Below are positions 4,791 to 10,697 of a DNA stretch of 10,697 nucleotides, piece after piece. The stretch comes from Accumulibacter sp. (GTDB lineage: Bacteria; Pseudomonadota; Gammaproteobacteria; Burkholderiales; Rhodocyclaceae), in contig DPSD01000360.1 in the NCBI GenBank assembly GCA_003538495.1, forward strand, positions 430 through 11,126, in the 5' to 3' direction. The notes beneath the pieces were generated by a model. It was not told the DNA's origin, searched no databases, and was given only the letters and a program-made list of their open reading frames with translations. How positions within the stretch are numbered: the stretch's first letter is position 1; the number at the start of each line of letters is the position of its first letter. A program made the position numbers and the translations under genes.

Positions 4791-6965
4791 ATGTCTGAAG
4801 CGCCGGAACTCGACCGCCTCGCCGGGTTGGTCGAGCGAGTGACCTTCCACAACGAGCAGAACGGTTTCTGTGTCCTCCGCCTGAAGGTGAAAGGCGAGCG
4901 GGAACTGATCACCCTGATCGGCCACGCCGCCGTCGTTTCTCCCGGAGAGTACGCGTCCGCAGCCGGGCACTGGGTCACCGATCGCGAGCATGGTCGGCAG
5001 TTCCGGGCGACGTTCGTCAACATCTCGCCGCCGAACACCCTGACCGGCATCGAGCGCTACCTCGGTTCGGGAATGGTCAAGGGGATTGGCCCGGTCTATG
5101 CCGGCAAGCTGGTGAAATCCTTCGGGGCAGCGGTCTTCGACGTTATCGAGCAGGCCCCGCAACGTCTTCGTGAGATTCCGGGCATCGGCGAAGTCCGCGC
5201 CAGAAAAATCACCTCGGGCTGGGCCGACCAGAAGGTGATCCGCGGGATCATGGTCTTCCTGCACGCGCATGGCGTATCCACCTCGCGTGCGGTGCGCATC
5301 TTCAGGACCTACGGCCACAATGCCATCGACATGGTCCGGGAAAACCCCTACCGGCTGGCGCAGGACATTCGTGGCATCGGCTTCGTCTCGGCCGACACCA
5401 TCGCCCAGAAAATTGGCATCGCCAGGGATTCGCCGCTGCGCGCGCAGGCGGGGATCTCGTACGCGCTGACCGAGGCGTCGTCGCAAGGGCATTGCGGTTT
5501 GCCCTACGCCGAACTGGTGCCGCTGGCGATAAAGTTGCTCGACATCCCCGCAGCGATCATCGAAACGGCGATCGCTCGGGAAATCGCCGACGCCGTGCTG
5601 ATGCCCGACACCGTTGCCGGCCAACCCTGCGTGTTCCTGGCCCCCCTGTACTATGCAGAGCAATCGATCGCCGCCCAGATCAAACGGCTCAGGATCAGGA
5701 CGACGCTGCCAGCGTTCGACGCCGACAAGGCGATTCCCTGGGTCGAACAGAAACTGGCGATACAACTGGCTGACAGCCAGAAACGGGCGGTCGCTCTGGC
5801 GCTGTCGGCCAAACTGCTGGTGATCACCGGCGGACCCGGCGTCGGCAAGACCACCCTGGTCAACGCCATTCTGACGATCATGGGCGTCAAGGGCGTCAAG
5901 CCCTTGCTGTGTGCGCCGACCGGGCGGGCCGCCAAGCGTCTCGGCGAGTCGACCGGCCTGGAAGCCAGGACCATCCACCGCCTGCTGGAAGTCAATCCGA
6001 TCAATGGCCAGTTCAAACGCAACGCCGACCATCCCCTTGATTGCGACCTCCTGGTCGCCGACGAATGTTCGATGATCGACGTGCCGCTGGCGAACCAGCT
6101 GCTCAGCGCTGTCGCCACCTCGACGGCGGTGATCCTGGTCGGCGACGTCGATCAACTGCCTTCGGTCGGCCCCGGACAGTTCCTCGCCGACCTGATCGAC
6201 TCCGGAGCAGTGCCGGTGATCCGGCTGACCGAAGTCTTCCGCCAGGCGGCCAGCTCGCGCATCGTCCGCAGCGCCCACCAGATAAACCACGGGATCTTCC
6301 CCAGCCTGCCGGCCAAAGGCGAAGCATCGGACTTCTACTTGATCGCCGCCGATGAACCCGAAGCCATCGCCAGGACGGTGGTCGACCTGGTGCAGACGCG
6401 CTTGCCCCGCAAGTTCCAGGTCGATCCGATCCGCGACATCCAGGTGCTGTGCCCGATGAACCGCGGACTGACCGGCGCCAGGGGGATCAACCTGGCTTTG
6501 CAGGCGGCGCTGAATCCGCCCGGCGAGCATAGCGTCAACAAGTTTGGCAATTGTTTCAGTGTCGGCGACAAAGTGATGCAGATCGAGAACGACTACGACC
6601 GCGATGTATTCAACGGCGACATCGGCCAGGTAACCGACATCGATCACGACGAAGAAGAACTCGCCGTGACTTTCGACGGCAGGCTGGTCGCCTACCCGTT
6701 CGGCGAACTCGACGAACTGGTGCTCAGCTACGCGACGACGATCCACAAGTCGCAGGGCTCGGAATACCCGGTGGTGGTGATTCCGATCTCGACCCAGCAC
6801 TACATGATGCTCAAGCGCAACCTGATCTACACCGGCATTACGCGTGGCAAGACGCTGGTGGTGCTGGTCGGCCAAAAGAAAGCGCTGGCGATGGCGGTCA
6901 AGGGCAGGCAGGTGGAAAGACGCTGGACCAGGCTGAAAGAGCGCCTAGCCAGCACTCGGCCCTGA
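4791..6965 (+). CDS. recD2: RecD2-type SF1B ATP-dependent 5'-3' DNA helicase
   Basis: 724 residues, the usual RecD2 length. It opens with the family-typical LVERVTFHNEQNGFCVLRLK (OB-like N-domain). Helix-hairpin-helix motifs follow (KGIGPVYAGKL about 96-108; IPGIGEVRA about 129-137), then the helicase core: Walker A GGPGVGKTT (347-355), Walker B VADECSM (D424, E425), GDVDQLPSVGPGQFL (motif III), TEVFRQ (motif IV region), HKSQGSEY (motif V, from residue 652) and YTGITRGKTLV (motif VI, from 680). An SH3-like insertion (GDKVMQIENDYDRDVFNGD) precedes motif V. All catalytic motifs look intact. RecD2 unwinds DNA 5' to 3' and acts in replication-fork and repair processes independently of RecBC. Start: ATG 4791 matches the family N-terminus; no clear Shine-Dalgarno. 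It shares strand with ihfB and may be read through from it. Convergent with the next gene. Confidence 0.95.
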   Translation: MSEAPELDRLAGLVERVTFHNEQNGFCVLRLKVKGERELITLIGHAAVVSPGEYASAAGHWVTDREHGRQFRATFVNISPPNTLTGIERYLGSGMVKGIGPVYAGKLVKSFGAAVFDVIEQAPQRLREIPGIGEVRARKITSGWADQKVIRGIMVFLHAHGVSTSRAVRIFRTYGHNAIDMVRENPYRLAQDIRGIGFVSADTIAQKIGIARDSPLRAQAGISYALTEASSQGHCGLPYAELVPLAIKLLDIPAAIIETAIAREIADAVLMPDTVAGQPCVFLAPLYYAEQSIAAQIKRLRIRTTLPAFDADKAIPWVEQKLAIQLADSQKRAVALALSAKLLVITGGPGVGKTTLVNAILTIMGVKGVKPLLCAPTGRAAKRLGESTGLEARTIHRLLEVNPINGQFKRNADHPLDCDLLVADECSMIDVPLANQLLSAVATSTAVILVGDVDQLPSVGPGQFLADLIDSGAVPVIRLTEVFRQAASSRIVRSAHQINHGIFPSLPAKGEASDFYLIAADEPEAIARTVVDLVQTRLPRKFQVDPIRDIQVLCPMNRGLTGARGINLALQAALNPPGEHSVNKFGNCFSVGDKVMQIENDYDRDVFNGDIGQVTDIDHDEEELAVTFDGRLVAYPFGELDELVLSYATTIHKSQGSEYPVVVIPISTQHYMMLKRNLIYTGITRGKTLVVLVGQKKALAMAVKGRQVERRWTRLKERLASTRP

Positions 6966-7026
6966 TCCACGATCCCCAGTCCCTGTGCCCGGCGCGCGAC
7001 TCGGCCGAGCGACAAGGGCCCCAAGC

Positions 7027-10000
7027 TCACCGGGTCTCCCAGTGCCGCCGGCGGGCACCGAGGGTGGCCGCAAGGCCGCTGTGCTCGGGCGACCACACCA
7101 CGTTCAGGTCGCCTGCGCGCGCCCAGTCAGCCAGGGGCCTGCGCGACCAGCCGAGCAAGGCTTCAGCCGATTCGCTCCGGGCGTCCAGCGCCCCCAGCCA
7201 GCCATTGCGGCCGGAGCTCTTGACGGCATAGAGCGCCGCATCGGCGATGTTGACCACGGCACTCCAGCCCAGCGCGCCCGGATACTGCGTCGCCAGCGGG
7301 AAGCAGCAGAAGCCGATCGAGCAGGTCTTGGCGAGCAGACTGCCATCGTCCAGTTCGAAAGGCTGATCGGCGACCGTGGCGCGCGCGCGCTCGGCAAGTT
7401 CGGCCGCATGCGCGCGCGGCGTCGCGCGCGCCACGACGAGGAATTCTTCGCCGCCCCAGCGCACCAGGTAGTCGGTATCGCGGAACACACCCGCCAGTCG
7501 ATCGCACATCTGGATGATCACCGCGTCGCCGGCGGCATGGCCGCGCTGGTCGTTGACCTGTTTGAAGTGATCAATGTCGAACAGGAAGAAGATCAACCCG
7601 GCGTCTTCCCGCAAGCGTGCGCCGAACCTCAGGTGGCTCTCGTACTCGCGCATCGCCAGCGCCGCATCGGCGTCGATGTGCTGCGTCAGGAAGCGGCGGT
7701 TGCGCAGACCGGTCAAGGGGTCGGTCAGGCTGGACTCCTGCAGCGCGGCCGACTCGCGCTGAAGGGCCAGGGTCAGCGTCTCCAGTTCGATCGTGCGCTC
7801 GCGCACCAGTCGCTTCAGCTCGCTCTGGCGCGCACGCAGATGGCGCGTGCGCAGCTGCACCAGGGCGTAGATCATCACCAGCAGCAGCGCAAAAGACGCC
7901 AGACGGAACCACCACGTTTGCCACCAGGCGGGCAGGATGCGCAGCTTGATCGCCAGCTCGTGCGGACTCCAGACGCCGCTGCGGTTGGTCGCGCGAATGC
8001 GCAACAGATAGTCGCCGGGAGCCAGATTGCTGTAGCTGGCGACCCGGGAATCGGCGCTAACGTGGATCCAGTCGGGGTCGAAACCGGCCAACTGGTACGC
8101 GTAGCGAGCGCGGCCAGCGTCGCTGTAGTCGATTGCTGCAAAGGCAACGCTGAAGCTGCGCTGCTCGGGCGTCAGCTGCAGCCCCTCCTGGAGCCGGCCG
8201 GCGGCGTGTCGCTGACCGTTGATGTTCAGCTCGGAGATCACCAGCGGCGGCGCGTAACCCGAAGCGTCGAAACTCTCCGGGCTGACCACCAGCATGCCCT
8301 TGCTGCCGCCGAAGAGCATGCGGCCATCAGCCGTCCTGGTGCGCGCCAGGAACCAGCCGGTGCCGAGATCGGCGCCATCCGCCTCCGTCAGCTCTTCGAG
8401 CCGATCGCTGGCCGGGTCATAGACGTACATCTGCGTCCAGATGCGACCACGCCGGTCTTCCATCAAATTGCCGCCAAATGGCCGACTGACGACGCCGTGG
8501 CGGGCGCTGATGTGCTCGAAGCGGACCGGCTGGCCGTCGTCCCAGCGGCTCATTCGATGCAGACCGGTCACCGCGGTGTCGACCCACAGCGTCTGCTGAT
8601 GATCGAACAGCAGTCCGATGACACTGACGTTGCCGAGGCCGGCACCACCTTTCGCTTTGACCTGCTGCAGTTCGCTGCTGCCGGCAGGAACGCGAAAGAG
8701 CCCCTTGCCACCGCCGACCCAGACGCTGCCATCAGCCGCCTCGGCGAGCGCGTTGATATCGGTGCGCAGCTCCTGCCCACTGGCTTGATCGATGCGCACA
8801 ACTTCGGCCGCGCCGGGTCGCAGGCAATAAACGCCGCCCTGCGTGGCCACCCACAGCGAGCCATCGCTGCTGGCCAGCAACCGTCGGGTCAGGCCGCCGC
8901 CGTGCGCGACGATGCGCAGTTGCCGGCGGTCGCGGCTGAACTGATAGAGCTCGGAATCGGCGCCCAGCCAGACGCTGCCATCGCCAGCCTGCGCGATGGC
9001 TTCGACGAGAACCGGCGGCAGCGACGGCCTGGCTCCTGGCGCCGCCGCCTCGGTGGGCCGGCGGTTGCGCGGCCAGACCGCGCCGGTGACACGCAACTGG
9101 CTGTCCATCACCGCCACGCCACCCTTGTGCGTGGCCGCCCAGATTTCACCATTATCCAGTTGCAGCACGCTGCGCACATCGGCTTCGGAAAATGGGCCGT
9201 CAGGCTGTGGATCGGCACCACGCAACCAGATGCTTCGATTGTTCGGGTCATGGCGTTGCAGACCAACGCCAAAGCCGCCAACCCAGATCAAACCCGAGTG
9301 ATCGCGAATCAGCGCGGTAACCTCGTTGCCCGCCAGACTCGTACGCTTGCGCAAATCGTGTTGCAGGCGCTGCAGCAGGCGACCGTCAGCCAACTCACGA
9401 ATTTCGATTCCAGACGATCGGCCGACCCAGATTCGTCCTCCCGGCGCCTCGACCAGGCTCGACACCGCGCCCTGGTTTGCGGCGTCGCGTGTGTGCTCGA
9501 CGAGCACGCCATGGCCGCTGGCGGGGTCGATAATCGCCAGATCGCCTTGCTGCGTGCCGACCCAGATGCGCCCATCCGACGCCTGCAACAGCGCCTGGAC
9601 GAGGCGACCACCGAGGTCGACGCTGCCGTCGCTCGAGAACACCGGTTCGAAGCGATCGCTGCCCGGCACGCTCCGGCTCAAGCCGACCCAGGTGCCTACC
9701 CACAAGCCTCCCTGGCGATCGATCAGCAGCGCGTGCACGCGGTCGTCTGGCAGGCTGCCGGCTTGCTGCGAATGCCGGTAGCGCGCGACTTTGCCGCTGC
9801 GCAGATCGAAGTGCTCGAGCCCTCCGCCCTCGCTGCCCGCCCAGATATTTCCGTCAAGATCCTCGGCGAGCGCGCGAATCGTCGGCAGCGCGCTACCGCT
9901 GTCCTCACTGTCGCCGCGATGCGCCGTGACGCGTTCGCTCTGCGGATCATAGACCGCCAGACCGTCCCACTCGGTCCCGATCCACAGGCGGCCGTCGCGC

Positions 10001-10329
10001 CCCGCCAGCAAGGCACGGATCCAGCCCAGGTTGCGCGCCGCCGGGTCAGCGCTTTCGCGTTCCTGGGGACGAAAGCGGTAACCGTCGAAGCGTACCAGGC
10101 CGTCGCCCGTCGCGATCCACAAGAATCCCGCTCGGTCCTGGGCCATCGTCGGAACCACATCGCGCGGAATGATGCCGACGCCCACCGACTCGAAGCGCGG
10201 CTCGGCCAGCGGATTCGCGACATTGAGCGAAGCCACCGTGTCGGCATGAACCGGAGTGGCCAGGCCAAGCGCGACGGCGAGCAGTTGCAGAAGTCTTCTG
10301 CGCCCGAGAACGGTGAGTATCGCTAACAA
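7027..10329 (-). CDS. Membrane sensor diguanylate cyclase: propeller - Y_Y_Y - TM - GGDEF
   Basis: 1100 residues from a TTG start (10329-10327); an in-frame TGA lies six codons upstream and no ATG is near. A signal peptide (RRRLLQLLAVALGLATPVHA, cut near residue 29) is followed by about 14 two-component-regulator propeller repeats (residues ~65-695; e.g. FLWIATGDGLVRFDG, RLWIGTEWDGLAVYD, IWVGTQQGDLAIID, LWVATQGGVYCLR), consistent with two seven-bladed propellers. A Y_Y_Y domain (~735-797, YAYQLAGFDPDW, GDYLLRIRATN), a transmembrane helix (~808-826) and a basic coiled coil (~828-865) lead to a GGDEF domain with DPLTGLRNRRFL (870), FDIDHFK (metal-binding D918), GGEEF (959-963) and inhibitory RDTD (950-953) five residues upstream. 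It should make c-di-GMP in the cytoplasm in response to a periplasmic ligand, with product inhibition. There is no histidine kinase, PAS or EAL domain. A ~50-residue tail follows GGDEF. Ligand unknown. Confidence 0.95.
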   Translation of the reverse strand: MLAILTVLGRRRLLQLLAVALGLATPVHADTVASLNVANPLAEPRFESVGVGIIPRDVVPTMAQDRAGFLWIATGDGLVRFDGYRFRPQERESADPAARNLGWIRALLAGRDGRLWIGTEWDGLAVYDPQSERVTAHRGDSEDSGSALPTIRALAEDLDGNIWAGSEGGGLEHFDLRSGKVARYRHSQQAGSLPDDRVHALLIDRQGGLWVGTWVGLSRSVPGSDRFEPVFSSDGSVDLGGRLVQALLQASDGRIWVGTQQGDLAIIDPASGHGVLVEHTRDAANQGAVSSLVEAPGGRIWVGRSSGIEIRELADGRLLQRLQHDLRKRTSLAGNEVTALIRDHSGLIWVGGFGVGLQRHDPNNRSIWLRGADPQPDGPFSEADVRSVLQLDNGEIWAATHKGGVAVMDSQLRVTGAVWPRNRRPTEAAAPGARPSLPPVLVEAIAQAGDGSVWLGADSELYQFSRDRRQLRIVAHGGGLTRRLLASSDGSLWVATQGGVYCLRPGAAEVVRIDQASGQELRTDINALAEAADGSVWVGGGKGLFRVPAGSSELQQVKAKGGAGLGNVSVIGLLFDHQQTLWVDTAVTGLHRMSRWDDGQPVRFEHISARHGVVSRPFGGNLMEDRRGRIWTQMYVYDPASDRLEELTEADGADLGTGWFLARTRTADGRMLFGGSKGMLVVSPESFDASGYAPPLVISELNINGQRHAAGRLQEGLQLTPEQRSFSVAFAAIDYSDAGRARYAYQLAGFDPDWIHVSADSRVASYSNLAPGDYLLRIRATNRSGVWSPHELAIKLRILPAWWQTWWFRLASFALLLVMIYALVQLRTRHLRARQSELKRLVRERTIELETLTLALQRESAALQESSLTDPLTGLRNRRFLTQHIDADAALAMREYESHLRFGARLREDAGLIFFLFDIDHFKQVNDQRGHAAGDAVIIQMCDRLAGVFRDTDYLVRWGGEEFLVVARATPRAHAAELAERARATVADQPFELDDGSLLAKTCSIGFCCFPLATQYPGALGWSAVVNIADAALYAVKSSGRNGWLGALDARSESAEALLGWSRRPLADWARAGDLNVVWSPEHSGLAATLGARRRHWETR

Positions 10330-10457
10330 GATGACTCGTCCGTTTCAGGTTCTGGGCCGCTATAAGGATGGACTGAGCGACGTCGGTCTGCGGTTTTCGA
10401 TGGTCATCTGGCGGAACGTCGCAACGAATAGAACAGGGCGGAAGTTGGTGACTGATG

Positions 10458-10472
10458 GCGTGTTCCACACCA
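10458..10472 (+). repeat. 15-bp direct repeat, copy 1
   Basis: GCGTGTTCCACACCA; matches copy 2 at 10678-10692 (GCGTATTCCACACCA) with a single mismatch, exactly 220 bp apart. It lies inside the presumed leader of the diguanylate cyclase gene. Confidence 0.4.
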
Positions 10473-10507
10473 GACCAGGAAACAGCCAGATCCAGTGGCA
10501 GATCAGG

Positions 10508-10537
10508 AGTATAGGTTCCCCGATCAATTGCGGTCAA
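10508..10537 (-). promoter_or_regulatory. Sigma70-type promoter for the diguanylate cyclase gene
   Basis: On the minus strand TTGACC (10537-10532; 5 of 6 to the -35 consensus), an 18-base spacer and TATACT (10513-10508; 5 of 6 to TATAAT). Transcription would start near 10501, leaving a leader of about 170 bases to the TTG codon. The region is flanked by imperfect CCGAT/ATCGG symmetry (10520-10541) overlapping the -35, which could be an operator. Confidence 0.6.
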
Positions 10538-10677
10538 TCGGCCATGCGGCCTTTTGAGCCCCGGAAAATCATCGCCATCCTGCCGTCGGCCGATAATCGA
10601 GGATCGATTGCCAATGGTCGATCACCGCCTGTGGATGGTTTATTTCGACCTGGCAGCTGACCGAAGGGTCGAAACCT

Positions 10678-10692
10678 GCGTATTCCACACCA
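10678..10692 (+). repeat. 15-bp direct repeat, copy 2
   Basis: GCGTATTCCACACCA; see copy 1 at 10458-10472. It lies upstream of the candidate promoter and ends 5 bases before the window edge, so a longer repeat unit cannot be judged here. Confidence 0.4.
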
Positions 10693-10697
10693 ATATA

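Larger units (their letters stand above)
10330..10697. other. Upstream non-coding region of the diguanylate cyclase gene
   Basis: 368 bases with no supported gene; open frames here lack ribosome binding sites and protein-like composition. It holds the promoter at 10508-10537, a ~170-base leader and a direct repeat (10458-10472 and 10678-10692). Confidence 0.5.

Noticed and set aside
4701..6875. Minus-strand open frame of 724 codons antisense to recD2
   Set aside because: Same effect: a His/Asp/Gly-rich translation with no domain, opposite an unmistakable helicase.
6985..7026. Possible bidirectional terminator between recD2 and the cyclase gene (palindrome CTCGGCCGAG at 7000-7009)
   Set aside because: The palindrome has no loop, the surrounding CCCTGT/ACAAGGG pairing needs a bulge, and no T-tract is present.
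6985..10326. Plus-strand open frame of 1113 codons antisense to the diguanylate cyclase
   Set aside because: It mirrors a gene with clear domains; the translation is low-complexity Ala/Arg/Gln-rich with no motif. Long antisense frames are common in GC-rich genes with strong third-position bias.
10046..10537. Minus-strand frame of 163 codons overlapping the cyclase start
   Set aside because: Different frame from the cyclase, no motif, and its start lies inside the -35 of the candidate promoter.

Overview
The window is GC-rich DNA with long, tightly coded bacterial genes, an IHF beta subunit, an ECF sigma factor operon and a large periplasmic-sensing diguanylate cyclase. This points to a proteobacterium, most likely a beta- (Rhodocyclales / Accumulibacter-like) or a high-GC gammaproteobacterium. 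That placement is an inference from protein style and composition, not from a marker gene. I saw no rRNA, tRNA, CRISPR array, transposase or phage gene.

Layout, left to right. (1) 1-1921, minus strand: a compact operon read right to left. It encodes an ECF sigma factor (1331-1921), then by an ATGA stop/start overlap a cysteine-free single-pass membrane protein that looks like its anti-sigma partner (462-1334), then a lipoprotein cut by the left edge of the window (<1-394). A perfect 8-bp inverted repeat lies one base upstream of the sigma start codon. (2) 1945-2900, minus strand: one small orphan gene (2167-2511) followed by a strong hairpin, with non-coding DNA on both sides. (3) 2901-4198, minus strand: two exported proteins of unknown function. 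The C-terminal ~55 residues of the first are clearly related to the middle of the second, and a near-consensus sigma70 promoter (4265-4294) sits ahead of the pair. (4) 4405-6965, plus strand: ihfB (IHF beta subunit) and, 74 bp later, recD2 (SF1B 5'-3' DNA helicase). (5) 7027-10329, minus strand, convergent with recD2: a 1100-residue membrane diguanylate cyclase with a signal peptide, about 14 propeller repeats, a Y_Y_Y domain, one transmembrane helix and a GGDEF domain with intact catalytic and inhibitory sites. It starts at TTG and has a good promoter at 10508-10537.

Functionally the window is a mosaic of housekeeping DNA metabolism (IHF, RecD2) and envelope or environment sensing (the ECF operon, exported proteins and the c-di-GMP sensor). 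The least described parts are the exported paralogue pair, the non-classical sigma/anti-sigma/lipoprotein operon and the small orphan at 2167-2511. I found no sign of a wholly new multi-gene defence or mobile system.
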